Assembly (NCBI GenBank): GCA_021234155.1
Contig: JAJEKV010000071.1
Location: 5,456,483-5,520,482, forward strand
Length of the DNA stretch: 64,000 nucleotides
Origin: Isoetes taiwanensis
Lineage: Eukaryota > Streptophyta > Lycopodiopsida > Isoetales > Isoetaceae
Direction: 5' to 3'
The notes beneath the pieces are model-generated. The model was not told where the DNA came from and did no database searches. It worked only from the letters and a program-made list of their open reading frames with translations. Each line of letters opens with the position of its first letter. The first letter of the stretch is position 1. A program made the position numbers and the translations under genes. Below, piece by piece: positions 1-10,668 of the stretch.

Positions 1-32
1 TATCCTTCCGGAATACTGTGAAGAATCCGACT

Positions 33-623
33 ATGGCGGAAGGGTGCCGAAGGACCAGAACGCAAACAATGTCGCCCGTCTTGTTGCAATCTCAACTGGT
101 TGGTCCAATCTTGGATGTTATCAACGAAGGGCAGAGGAGGATTCTGGAGAAACAAGAAAGAAGATCAATCCATGAGTTTAGAGGTATTCTAAATCTGAAA
201 AATCATCAATTCATTCCGTCTACATTTTGTGAACTACATTTCCCTTGCACAGGAGAAATGAAGAGACTCAATAACACAGGAAGTGGACAGAGAATGATGG
301 GTGTGGCCGAGTATTCAGATGAGGAATCTTCTCAACTCTCCAAAGATGAACTGGAAAACACTTTGAAGGAACTAAGAAGGGAGTTGGTACATGCAAAAGC
401 TATTAAGAAGGTGCTGAGAAACAAGGAGGTGTGGAGGTTCAACAATCTCAAATCATATTTTGAGAATTTATTCCACAAATGGCAACAAAAAAGGCAAGCT
501 CATGTTCTGTTGTTGCTTGATTTCACTAATTATACTGCAGAGGATTTGGATATATTACTAGGGATGTTTGGCAAGGGAGACATCCCGGATCTCACTATGC
601 AAGACGTGCTTGAGATGGCATGA
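33..623 (+). CDS. Small unknown two-exon helical protein, copy A
   Basis: No known family is recognised. ATG at 33 opens a reading frame of about 196 codons ending TGA at 621-623. A likely 69-nt intron sits at 184-252 (GAG then GTATTC donor, TTCCCTTGCACAG acceptor). Because 69 is a multiple of three the frame stays open across it. Exon 1 has a segment LDVINEGQRRILEKQ and ends near IHEF. Exon 2 has an acidic stretch (YSDEESSQ) followed by a charged helical domain with AKAIKKVL, NNLKSYFENL and a C-terminal IPDLTMQDV. The minus-strand gene at 5521-6177 has the same order of elements and the intron at the same place, so I infer two paralogues. The upstream edge is only 32 bases from the window start, so a longer 5' part is possible. 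Later ATG at 69 is an alternative start. Confidence 0.5.
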   Translation: MAEGCRRTRTQTMSPVLLQSQLVGPILDVINEGQRRILEKQERRSIHEFRGILNLKNHQFIPSTFCELHFPCTGEMKRLNNTGSGQRMMGVAEYSDEESSQLSKDELENTLKELRRELVHAKAIKKVLRNKEVWRFNNLKSYFENLFHKWQQKRQAHVLLLLDFTNYTAEDLDILLGMFGKGDIPDLTMQDVLEMA

Positions 624-739
624 TCTACTTTTGGACTACTCTCAGTTCTATTAGTAAATATTTTGAACGCGGTCTTCTATTGAAATCTCTTAATTTTGGT
701 CTTAGGACCACACTTATTATATGAGTATCTATTAACCCG

Positions 740-1076
740 TTAATGTTATTTTGAATGGTTGGTTTTGTTATATTCAATGTTTTTCTTGTTTTCTTCATAT
801 TCAATGGTTGGTTAATGTTGGTTGTTCAATGGTCGGTTAATGTTATATTCCTGGTTAATGCTAGATTTTTTATCTTGATCTCACTATTCAATGGTTGGTT
901 AATGTGGCCACGTGTTTAATACAGCTGTTATGTTTAATACGTATGTTATGTTTAATGGTTGGTTTTGTTATGTTCAATGGTCGGTTAATGTTATATTCCT
1001 GTTTAAAGTTAGATTTTTTATCTTGATTTCATATTCAATGGTTGGTTAATGTGGCCACGTGGTTAATGTGGCCATC
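740..1076 (+). repeat. GGTTAATGTGGCCA-containing tandem repeat
   Basis: Short words of the type CAATGGTTGGTTAATGT recur. An ~87-bp block at 827-914 is repeated at 975-1061 (offset 147-148 bp), each ending in GGTTAATGTGGCCACGTG. This is the reverse complement of the satellite motif at 4258-5400. It lies just upstream of the plus-strand ORF at 1042-1506. Confidence 0.75.
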
Positions 1077-1506
1077 GTTAGATAGGATACGAAACTTTCA
1101 CGGTAAAAAAGGAACACAATCCTCCGGATCAATCTACTGTCAGGCGACAAGGTTTTTGCAGGTTCCTCCTCTTCCAATGGCCCTAACCCGAAGCCGATGT
1201 CCAATCCTTAGGATGTTGAAGGATCTGGCCTCTTCCGCAGGACCTAAACCCGCCAGTTCTAGGCGCAGGTCTTCGGCGGTGAAATCAGCACCACTCAGGA
1301 GGAAGACAAGGGTATGCAAGGGAAAGCACGTGAAGCCAGCACCAGCACCTGCAGATTCCAAAGCGGAAGCCAGCACTAGCAGGGAGCATGAAGGAAAGAG
1401 GAGGAAGATCGTTCACGTTGTTAGTGACGTGTCCTCGGATGATGTATCAGAGGACTCAACAGGACACATAGGGTATGCATTTCCCAGGCATACCGTCATA
1501 GGCTGA
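1042..1506 (+). CDS. Unknown basic/serine-rich ORF
   Basis: Open frame of 154 codons; a more natural start is the ATG at 1177, giving about 109 residues. The product is rich in Arg, Lys, Ser, Ala and Pro (SSRRRSSAVKSAPLRRKTR), followed by a KRRK cluster that could be a nuclear localisation signal, and an acidic end (VSDVSSDDVSEDST). No domain is recognised. Upstream sequence is the repeat at 740-1076, whose GGTTAATGTGGCCA words read in the sense direction. It may be a real exon, a 5' piece of a disordered nuclear protein, or a chance frame; the charge segregation favours real or formerly real coding sequence. Confidence 0.35.
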   Translation: MVNVATWLMWPSLDRIRNFHGKKGTQSSGSIYCQATRFLQVPPLPMALTRSRCPILRMLKDLASSAGPKPASSRRRSSAVKSAPLRRKTRVCKGKHVKPAPAPADSKAEASTSREHEGKRRKIVHVVSDVSSDDVSEDSTGHIGYAFPRHTVIG

Positions 1507-1735
1507 CAGACCATGGCTTTGTGAAGAAGTTTCAGTAATGAAAAACTTTGTGTAGTGAAAAGTTTGTTACTGTAATGAAAAGTTTGTGTAATGAAAAGTA
1601 ATGAAGTTTCTACAAGGAAAACGTCTCATGTTTATCTTTCTGCTATAACAAAGTTTTTGTAATAACAAACTTACTGTTATAAAGAAGTACCATGTTTCTG
1701 TTTCTGTTGTGACATACTTCCACATAAAATACTGT

Positions 1736-4117
1736 CTACTTCTTCGGCCTTCCCTTCCCTTTCCCCCAACACAACACTGTAGGTCCGCCTGCAATTTGCA
1801 ACTTGCACTTTGCTGAACCAATCCGGACTGACCTGCACAATTCAACACAATTCAAGAATCGGAATTCATGAATCACAAGACATTGAAGTTTCAGTGAGGT
1901 CAATTCAACACAATTGCTTACCTCACGGGCTTCCTTTGTGCAGTCATTGACAATAAAATCCTCAATGAATCTGCGTCCACAAAGAATTGTGAATATGCCA
2001 CAGTCTGAACCGTTATCCTGTTCAGGATTGCGCATTTCAACTACTGGTACTGAGAGCCAGTCAGGAAAAGCAGGCCCCCAGAACCCATGAACCTGCTGTA
2101 TGAAACTGATGTATGACACCACAACCTTACATTGTGAGCCTGCCGTATAGACCTCTAATTACATTAAAAAAGGCAACACAGATTTGATGCCTTACCATGC
2201 CAAATGGGCGTATACTCCAGTTGAATGCCAGTTTCGAAGTGAGTCGAAATGAAGCAAACTGGGGCAGGGAGTTCCAAGACAATTGCAAATGTCTACATCT
2301 CCACAGTACACAAATAAACTCCAATGGGAACTGGCCCAATAATGCAACAAATGAGTTCAAATTCAGATGAAACACAACATGTAAATTGACTACCTACTTG
2401 GCACAAACTGGCAGCCAATAGAAGAGCAAGTCTGAGCTCGGTTTGGGAGGTAGCAGTTTCTTCCAGAAGGTATCAACATGCCTCAAATATAGTCCGAACA
2501 GAGCAGGATGAAAGAACTGATGGTACTTACGACACTCCACGGGTATGAAATGAGAAAGAATCCTGGGTTTTGGGGACAATCAGCCCTGTAAACACCAAAA
2601 AAATAAAGGGGCAGCCAAAGGAACAGTAAACTTACATAAAATATGACCCGACCGACTCCTCATTGACCCAAGAAGCGTAGACTTTTCTCGGATTGTCGAT
2701 GCCGGGTGCTCGAATTTCTTTGCATCTTCTTGGCTTATCACAAACTCACCCATCCGAGTTGATCCCCAAGACCACGGGGGCTCTTAGTGCAAATGGCGGA
2801 CACAACAATATGACAAAGAATCATGAAGTTCTGACCTGCTAGATTTTACTTTTCTTTTCTTCGAAGACAGGAGCATGGTGTGCAAGTCTTCAACTTTTTG
2901 CAAGAAATCAGGATTGAGCACAAAATCAGCTTCTAAGGTGAGGACAGTTCTAACCCTGGCCTGCTGGCTTCCTGGGCTATCAGGTATAAGATGAACAGGC
3001 ATTTGGCGGATTGGGGAGTCCGGATCAGCCAGACTAGAACTCTCGCCTGCCTCAACCCGGGAGGTCTTAACTGGAGCATTAATGCTCAACCCAGCTGCAT
3101 CAGCTGAAAGCTTGGTCACAGGGGTTCCAGGGGTCGGCACTGCAGTCTCCTCTGCTACATCTTCACTAGATTCCGACTCATCATGTGCTGGACTGTCAAA
3201 ATACCATGTCTTCTCCACAAGTTTGGACTGCAGCTCATCCATGCACGATGCCATATTGGTATCCAACTCCCTTTGGTGCCATTGTTCATCTGTGCAATCA
3301 AAATCATAAGCCTCTTTGATGTTCTTCTTGTACTGAGCTATTTTCCTGTTCTTGGATCTTTCCCATTCCAAAGCCCTCCTGGCCACATAATCCTCGGCAT
3401 ATTTCTTCACCTCCAATTCCTTCTCCGTGCCATCGGGCATGTCCACAAGTAGGGCATATGCAATTGCTCTTGAATCTGTCTGTGCCCTTTTCAAGAACTG
3501 GCTCCTGTTCACCTTCTACCTGTGAACCGGATCCAGCCTATACTTCTGAACATATTGGCTCAGGTCCCGGCCTGGCCTCCTCCTGTGCTTAACTTGCTCC
3601 TGCATCCTCCTGCCCCAAGCTGCCCGCTCAACCTCCACAACCAGCCCATGCCTTTTTTGCAAATGCTCCTCCATTCTGGCCCTCTTCCTCCCGTTCCACC
3701 CACAATCCTCTGAGAGGCAACACCATTTGCTTCTCTTCTTCTTTGTAAAAAACCCTTTCAGAGCCTCATCATCGACCTCCGAGGACCGCACGATCTCGGG
3801 GTGTTTGGCCTCCACTTTCCCGGCCGAGGCTGGCCGCGAAGCCTTCTTGACTTCCTCGAGAAGCGGGGATGCTTGGAATCCACCTCACTTTGAATTTTTC
3901 CTGCTCCACCCGATTCCTTCAAATCCCTCAATGCTGCTGCTGCCTCCTCCACATTAGGCAAGAAAGCTCCATCTCCATCTGAACTCTGTGCCGAATCCCC
4001 CAAATCCGACCCAGTATCCTCGCCACGACACATCTCTTCGGATGACGGATGCACTGATCGAACTCGCCATAGCCCTAATCGATCCGCAGTGGGGAGCCCT
4101 GTTTCGGTTTCAAGCAC
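1736..4117 (-). pseudogene. C2H2 finger plus Ulp1/C48 cysteine protease gene, decayed
   Basis: Reading right to left: 4117-3758 encodes an acidic N-terminus, shifting frame near 3890 into 3815-3516. The latter carries a C2H2-like finger (C-x4-C-x12-H-x4-H in WCCLSEDCGWNG...HLQKRH). The frame continues to 2784 after one TAG at 3516-3518, with a long charged region (YVARRALEWERSKNRKIAQY). Protease exons follow. A frame at about 2345-2195 has SSHWSLFVYC and LLHFDSL, which I read as the catalytic His and Asp. Exon 2092-1923 has PEQDNGSDCGIFTI, the Gln and catalytic Cys signature of Ulp1/SENP peptidases. That exon has an acceptor (CATACAGCAG) and a donor (GAG/GTAAGC). A last exon may end at 1736 in GKGKGRPKK. 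Ulp1-like domains of this kind are common in plant Mutator-type and other transposons; no transposase is visible here. The stop and frameshift argue for a decayed copy. Confidence 0.6.
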
Positions 4118-4257
4118 GAGATATCAGAAATCAGAGTTCTTCTTTTTTCCCCAACTTTTGGGCTTGTCGTACGAGCCTTATGGTTTGGACATAGGCATAG
4201 ATTGCCACAGTTTTGCCACCCCCAAAAAGAGTGGTTGCCACAGATTGATCATGGCTT

Positions 4258-5400
4258 ATAGGAGGCCACATTAACCCATGATTTTCGTCAATGCATTGTC
4301 AAAGGGCCACATTAGCCCATCATGGCCACATTAACCCTCCATGGCCACATTAACACATCATGGCCACATTAACCCTTCATGGCCACATTAACCCCTCATG
4401 GCCACATTAACCTATGGCCACATTAACCCATGTCCACATTAACCCATGGCCACATTAAACCATAGTGGTTAATGTGGCCACATTAAACCATAGTGGTTAA
4501 TGTGGACACCGAAAAGCCATGGCCACATTAACCCTTCATGGCCACATTAACCCTTCATGGTCACATTAACCCTCCATGGCCACATTAACACATCATGGCC
4601 ACATTAACCCTTCATGGCCACATTAACCAATCTAGGCCACATTAACCTATGGCCACATTAACCCATGTCCACATTAACCCATGGCCACATTAAACCATAG
4701 TGGTTAATGTGGCCACATTAAACCATAGTGGTTAATGTGGCCACTGAAAGCCATGGCCACATTAACCCTTCATGGCCACATTAACCCTTCATGGTCACAT
4801 TAACCCTCCATGGCCACATTAACACATCATGGCCACATTAACCCTTCATGGCCACATCAACCCCTCATGGCCACATTAACCTATGGCCACATTAACCCAT
4901 GTCCACATTAACCCATGGCCACATTAAACCATAGTGGTTAATGTGGCCACATTAAACCATAGTGGTTAATGTGGCCACTGAAAGCCATGGCCACATTAAA
5001 CCATAACGGATAATGTGGCCACTGAAAGCCATGGACACATTAACCCAAAGTATTGATGGCTTCTCCTTCTAAGTGTTACCATGATATGAAGTGTTACCAC
5101 ATTAACCCATCATGGCCACATTAACTCATGGCCACATTAACCCATGGCCACATTAACCCATTTTGGTTAATATGGCCATATTAATCCATGGCCACATTAG
5201 CACATCATGGCCACATTAACCCATGGCCACATTAACCCATGGCCACATTAACCCATGGCCACATTAACCATGGCAACATTAAATTATAATGGTTAATGTG
5301 GCCACCTTAAGTCATGGCTACATTAACCATGGCCACATTAAACCATAATGGTTAATGTAGCCATGGCCACATTAACCCATTTTGGTTAATGTGGCCACTG
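4258..5400. repeat. GGCCACATTAACC satellite with higher-order unit
   Basis: About 1.1 kb made of 13-17 bp units ATGGCCACATTAACCC with small variants. Within it a higher-order unit of 234-235 bp repeats at least three times, seen from the hairpin marker TTAAACCATAGTGGTTAA near 4457, 4692 and 4926. The marker is palindromic because a forward unit meets an inverted unit, so each higher-order unit can form hairpins ending in GTGGCCAC arms. The array becomes irregular after about 5040. It begins about 140 bp upstream of the Ulp1 gene start at 4117. Confidence 0.9.
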
Positions 5401-5520
5401 TAGTTTAGTCAACATACAATTACAATAGCAATAGACTTCAATTGTATAATATAATATATTTCAAAGGCAATACAAGGCTAATGGTAATTCAATCTGAAAC
5501 AACTTCAATCTGAAACAAGT

Positions 5521-6177
5521 TCAGTCCTGCATGGCCTCTGCCTGGACGCTCTCGACGGTAACTTCAGGCACAGATATGGATTCCCACCACAACATGTGGT
5601 CGAGGACTTCGCAAAGACTTGCATCAAACCCCTGCAGCACATCTTCGATGAGACGCTTCTTCTCCAACTTGCGTGTCTCATACAGTTTAACAAAACAGGG
5701 CTTCAGAGTGTTGCCCTGCCACAGGAAGTCCAAAGCCAGCAATTTCTTCAATGCCTTGGCTTGGATAATGCGAATTTTCAACTCAGCTATCATTGCTCCG
5801 ATGCCGGCCTATCATTGTCATCTATGTAAATCTGAGGGGCTGGTTCAAATTGATCTCACCTTTCTCCGCTCTCTCTCAGATAAATAAAACGTGTAGCTAC
5901 AATCGAATCACAACCACAAATAAACTATTCATATGAAGGAAAAAAAAAGCGGATGCTCACTTGTAAATGTGTGGATCTTGTTATCCTCAAAGAAGAATTG
6001 TTCCAACGTCCTCTGAAGCCAATTCAAGTGAACCACGACATCTTCAATAGTGTGAACATTGGGAGATCGTGCACTTTTCGAGAAGTCTGTTGCCTGGTCC
6101 TCACCATCTATCTTCGATTCCTTGATCTCAACTGAATTGAAACCCAAAGAATTGGCTAAAACCCTAATCCACGACAT
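5521..6177 (-). CDS. Small unknown two-exon helical protein, copy B
   Basis: Exon 1 starts at ATG 6175-6177 (MSWIRVLANSLGF) and ends near 5959 at a GTGAGC donor following IHTFT. Exon 2 gives an acidic piece (IYIDDNDRPASEQ) and then, after an apparent one-base shift near 5793, a helical domain (AELKIRIIQAKALKKLL ... LDHMLWW ... VPEVTVESV) ending at 5521. By eye the C-terminal domain aligns with copy A at 33-623 (AKAIKKVL / AKALKKLL; LK..F; IPDLTMQDV / VPEVTVESV). The exon 1 helix (LQRTLEQFFFEDNKIHTF) and intron position also match. The upstream region at 6241-6290 carries two GGCCACATTAACC motifs. Function unknown. The shift at 5793 suggests either a small unseen intron boundary or decay. Confidence 0.5.
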
Positions 6178-6237
6178 CCCATATATACCCTAAACCCATG
6201 ACCGTTGTAGTGACCGTTGTGGTCATTCCATTTGAAA

Positions 6238-6290
6238 ATCTATGGCCACATTAACCCCATCGATCGATGGCCACATTAACCATGGGTGAC
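6238..6290 (-). repeat. Two GGCCACATTAACC motifs upstream of copy B
   Basis: ATGGCCACATTAACC occurs at about 6241 and 6270, 60-110 bp upstream of the start at 6177. Read on the minus strand they are GGTTAATGTGGCCAT, the same sense orientation seen upstream of the Ulp1 gene and the 1042-1506 ORF. One further copy lies near 6630. Confidence 0.75.
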
Positions 6291-6420
6291 CATGTGACAT
6301 TACCTGAAATGGAAGTGAAATAAAATCGTCTATGGCAACGTACGTGCGCGGGCCGTTGAAGTTGAAGGGACAGAAAGCGATGATATGATGATTCGGTTCA
6401 AGGGACTTCTGCAGGTACGG

Positions 6421-6470
6421 TTGGCAGGTTGCAGTTAATGCGGATTTGGCAGGTTGCAGTTAATGCGGAT
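6421..6470. repeat. 25-bp direct duplication
   Basis: TTGGCAGGTTGCAGTTAATG... is present twice in a row with a 25-bp period. The following 150 bases are rich in GGCATGGG and CATGGC words. No gene is evident. Confidence 0.7.
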
Positions 6471-6689
6471 TTGGCATGGGGGCATGGGAAGTAGCATGGG
6501 ATATCCCGCATGGCTGCTCTCGCATGGCATCCGGCTGCCCCATGAATGGGGCATGGCGGCGAGAACCCATGGCCATCAATCGGATGGATGGCGGGCATGG
6601 CAATGCACTGGTTGATAACGGGAAATCTGGCCACATTAACCAGATCCCGCTTGATATATACGGACTTCCATTCTCGGCTTAGATCCGGC

Positions 6690-7940
6690 CCAATTGGTGG
6701 GTTTCTGCATCCAAGTCATGGATTTCTAAACCGAGTCTGTAATCGGCTATCTTCTACAGAACCCAAAAGCAATCTGCATTCCAATAGGTTACATCTTAAA
6801 GTCTTCTGATTTTCGGCGATTTTCTTCTAATCATAACAGTCGGATTTCCCATGGCAATTATCTGGAACTCATAAGTCCATCCTTTGGACAAACTCACTGC
6901 CCTTGCTTTACTGACATCGGGTCTTGGTTTTAAACGATCCCTTTAGACAAAAAAATAGGGAAAGTAGGTTCAAAGAAAGAAATGCAAAGCCGATTCAGTA
7001 TCAATCTATTAGTTTATTCTGTTATTTGAATGCAGGGCCGATTCAATCTCGATCTATTAATTTCTTCTGTTATCTGCTTATGCTATAAGCTGATGGCTTG
7101 GAATTAATAATCTGCTTGGCCCAGTATTTGCAGAAATTGTACCTGAGAAGCATCGTACTACTATTTATGTTCTAGATCGTTGTTTTGAATCAATTTTGGC
7201 TGCAAACAATATCTAGCTCGTTGTTTTGAATCAATTTTGCTCTATATGCAGCATACTTTTCTTTATTGGACCTATCCTAAAGAGCGGAAGAAGGTTCTCA
7301 TTGCCTATGCTAAAGTGGCAGAAGATGTGCAACTTGAAACACTAATGAGAATTTTGATAACCAAGCTAGAGACAGTGCTGAGCTCAATGAAATTGGCAAG
7401 CCACATTAAATAATAATGGCAGCTGAATCAAAGTTCATGATTCTCTTATGAACCCAATTAATTCTTTTCAGGTTGAACCAAAATGGATACATTTCACAAT
7501 AATGGTGCTAAATAGGAATGAAAAAGCCATGGGACATTATTTATCAAAGACCATACAAGGTGGAACGACCGCTCTTTGGTTCCTTTATTTTGAAAAAGAA
7601 GAAATAAAGCATTAAGCTTTTACAATAAACTAACGATTCCGTGACTTCCTTTTATTTGAATATAGAAGGCTTTTCCAACTTATTCCTGGGATAATTGCAA
7701 ATGGTATGAAAACACTACCTTGAAGGAAACAATTAGCATGGACATTTAACTTTTGATGCTGTTAAGGTGGCATAACTATGGAGAATTCAAAGAAGAAACA
7801 AGCCATAGCGTAGAGCTAGAGTAGAATTGTGCTTTGTTGAATTACGGCAAACATTAGAGCTTCAGTTCCATAAATCAAATTAAAAGTGATGGAAGGACGT
7901 TCTAATAATTTTGAAACCTGAGACCTATGCAAGTATGGGT
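6690..7940. other. Non-coding stretch
   Basis: No frame here has recognisable coding character. The start at about 7020-7060 and 7180-7240 contains imperfect short duplications (GCCGATTCA...ATCTATTA; GCTCGTTGTTTTGAATCAA). I see no RNA gene or mobile-element end. Confidence 0.5.
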
Positions 7941-7944
7941 CCCA

Positions 7945-7992
7945 TGGCCTCTTGGTCTTCGTGGACGTTAAAAATCTATTCTATTCTATTCT
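7945..7992 (+). mobile_element. 3' end of a SINE-like element with (TTCTA)n tail
   Basis: The end block TTCGTGGACGTTAAAAAT is followed by a short TCTATTCTATTC tail. The same block occurs at 15223-15239 and 24020-24035 before simple-repeat tails. This is the pattern expected of a retroposon 3' end. The 5' limit cannot be seen. Confidence 0.6.
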
Positions 7993-8505
7993 GCTTTGTC
8001 CCGCGTTCCAGGAACTAGAGTTTAATTGGACGGAACTACACCTTTAGTCAATTTGAATGCTATTCCGACGGCCTTAGAGCGATTTTTTGAGCACGAGCCT
8101 CCCCTCGTAATAGAATGCCAGTATCGGCATCGAAAGAAAGAGGGAAACAGAGATACAGAGGAAAACAAAAAGAAAGGATGGAAATTCAAACTTCAACCGT
8201 CCCGCAAGGGGGAGAGGGAACGCCGCATGCAGCGTAACATGCGGCGTTCCCTGGCACGGATGACGGAACCTAACACTATCACAAAATAAAAAAGAAGATA
8301 GAGTCTGATTTTCATTTCTTAAACATCGTTTCAGAGCCAAGATGATAGGTTTCAGAGCCCAAGGCCATTGCTTAGCATTCAGTTAAAGCAAACCGGAACT
8401 GAGTCTATTGCTCAGCGAAAGGCAGACCTCGCCCTATAGAAGCTCTGTAGAATCTCTGTAGAAGCTCTTAGAAGAAGGAAGGTAGATTAAGAAACTCATC
8501 GATTA

Positions 8506-9062
8506 ATAGAATAGAATAGACTAGAATAGAATAGAATTATTGTCCCTAGTGCCCTAAGGCCCCTGGACTAATGTAGTATGGGCGAGATCCCCCAGGGGGG
8601 TGCTACTAGCGCATCATGCTGGTTCAGTGTAGCCCTTTTGGAGGGCTTATTTTATTTTCTATTGATACCCGCACCCCGCTTATATTTGGCTTCATGGCCA
8701 TGCGAGTGCGCTTTGCGATTATCATATTTGTGTTGTACACATTGTGAATTCCATTGTCCCACCTTTAATAGTGGGGCAAATTATGAACCCTCAGTTTTTG
8801 GTGCACCAAAACTCGAATGTGGAAATAGAGCACCAGCCGGCGGGTTGTACCCCCTCTATCCTGGTGGTCGGTTGGAGGCCCCTCACTGTCCCGACACTTA
8901 GCTCCTTTCCTTTTCTCTACAATTATTGTGCATAGTCTTGGTCCCCAATAGTGGTGCCCAGCGGCAACAAAGTCGCACTGACCTGGACTACATTATGAAG
9001 CCAATTACTATTAGAATTAAAAAACCCTACCTCGAAGGGTTTTCGAGAAAAAATCTTAATAG
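8506..9062 (-). mobile_element. 3' end of a (TTCTA)n-tailed LINE or SINE
   Basis: On the minus strand this ends in (TTCTA)n, seen as AATAGAATAGAATAG at 8506-8538. The adjacent bases (8540-8760) are similar to the 3' UTR of the LINE at 41041-42230; shared words include CCC(C/T)GGACT, GGGTGCT and CGGGCTT-like strings. At 9005-9055 there is a minus-strand copy of the CTCGAAAACCCTTC...GGGTTTTTTAAT block found in the other short elements. No coding frame is preserved. Confidence 0.6.
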
Positions 9063-9700
9063 TAATGGGCTCACTAATGCATGTTATTATTCTTAGATTC
9101 TTCTTCCATCATTTTGAAGCCACATCCTTTTTCCCTTCTGTGGATTCTGGATTTTTTCCCGCTGCCACTCATTCTTTTTTCAACATTCTGAATTTTGAAA
9201 TTTTTCCCGATGCTACTTCCCCCTTGTTTTTCCTTCCTACTGTGCAGTATTATGGCCTCCTCTAAGTAACAACTGAATCATTATCTTTTACTATTCCTTT
9301 TTCCTTCTGTACCCTTCTCGTATTGGCCTTCGTTTTTTTATATTTGACCAAGCTTCTGCACAAGTCCAAGAAGCTGTGAAGTGATCTTTTGCTGCCAAAA
9401 TCCTGTTTTCAAACATTTCCTCTTAAGTTGTAGCTGTAGTTGTAGGCGTTCATCTCATATATAAGCTCTGCAAAAACTGAATAGGTTCGCTCCTATTGCA
9501 AGCAAGATGTCAGCATGAACACACAGAATTTATAGGTTGCACTTCTTACGCATTCGGCAGGCTTGTCTCCTTGGTCCTGTTATTACATCCGCTGCTTCCA
9601 GAAGAAAGCTCTATAGAACAAGCTTCTATAGCAGCAGGACTGGAGAAGCCATAGGACGACGAAGAAGCAGGGGAGCCGGAGAATGTGAGGCACGTACATG
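9063..9700. other. Non-coding, pyrimidine-rich stretch
   Basis: CT-rich sequence on the plus strand with no supported gene. The ORFs present are short and lack coding character. Confidence 0.4.
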
Positions 9701-9850
9701 TGGCAGCATCTGTTATGCTATGGTCATATAATTTTGTAATTTCATAGTATTCATAACAAGACAGGGGCAAAAATGTTACAGGATATAGCAGGCTGTAATG
9801 TGCAGCTGAGATTGACCTGGGCCTAAATGATGAGGTCCAGGACGTGAAGG
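9700..9850. repeat. Diverged dispersed repeat, copy 1
   Basis: CATGTGGCAG...GTTATG...TGGTCATA...CATAACA...ATGTTAC...CCAGGACGTGAAGG recurs in the same order at 10472-10628. The two copies differ by small indels and substitutions. Confidence 0.6.
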
Positions 9851-10097
9851 GCTAGATAACGTCCAGTGCAGAGGCGTTATGGCCCAGGAAAAAAAGGCCG
9901 AGTGGCCATGTGGCCAGGGACGTCCGAGGCTGCACATGACGTTATCAGCATTAACGTCCTTACCTGAAGCATTTGGCAAAGATGCCAAAGCATTTGGCTG
10001 CTGGAGCTGAGTAGGCTGAGTATGCTGCTGGAGCTGGGTACCGAGCCTAAAATCCACCATAGCTACTGAGCAGGGCATTGGGCTGAGTACACTACAG

Positions 10098-10320
10098 GAG
10101 CAGGGGATGGAGGCTGCAAAATGCAAAATGCCATGTCTTCTAGAAAAAGGGCATTCCGGACTCCAAAAGAAGAGTTTCAGAGAATTTCAAAGAAGAGTTT
10201 CAGAGAAGAGTTTCCCAAAATGGAGCAGGGGATGGAGGCTGCAAAATGCTGCCTGTGCTTTTGCTTCAGAAAGAGGACTTGCCGGACTCCCAAAGCCAGC
10301 TTCTAAAAAATTAGGTTCTT
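10098..10320. repeat. Short direct duplication
   Basis: GAGCAGGGGATGGAGGCTGC followed by AAAATGC occurs at about 10098 and again near 10221, with AGAGTTTCAGAGAA words between. The small frames here are likely chance. Confidence 0.6.
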
Positions 10321-10471
10321 GAAAATCATCTGCTTGTTGGTTCCCTCTACGCCAAGGCAGAGGGTCCTTGAAACCATGGCCATGGCGGATCGCCCTTGAA
10401 ACCACGGAAATGTTGGAGGGCCCTTGAAACCACGACTATGGAGGAGGGTCCTGGAGCACAAAAAAACCATG

Positions 10472-10628
10472 TGGCAGATGTTATGGTCATAACATCTTGT
10501 TATGGACATAATAATCTTGTTGCTTCATAACAGAGTGGGCCACGAATGTTACTGGACATAACACTCTTGAATAGATGGTTGAGATTAGATCCTACAGCTA
10601 AATGCTGAGACCCAGGACGTGAAGGAAA
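10472..10628. repeat. Diverged dispersed repeat, copy 2
   Basis: Second copy of the block at 9700-9850. It directly precedes the TIR-element fragment that starts at about 10669. Confidence 0.6.
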
Positions 10629-10668
10629 AAGGCCCTTTTTCCACAGCAGTCTTATTTTATGGCTATCA

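Noticed and set aside
4258-5400. CRISPR-like array
   Set aside because: Units are tandem without unique spacers, the sequence is eukaryotic, and no cas genes are present.
8026-8289. 87-aa basic ORF
   Set aside because: Lys/Arg-rich low complexity between retroelement ends, with no relatives I recognise.
10107-10322. 71-aa ORF with KSF repeats
   Set aside because: It lies over short duplicated DNA and looks like chance.
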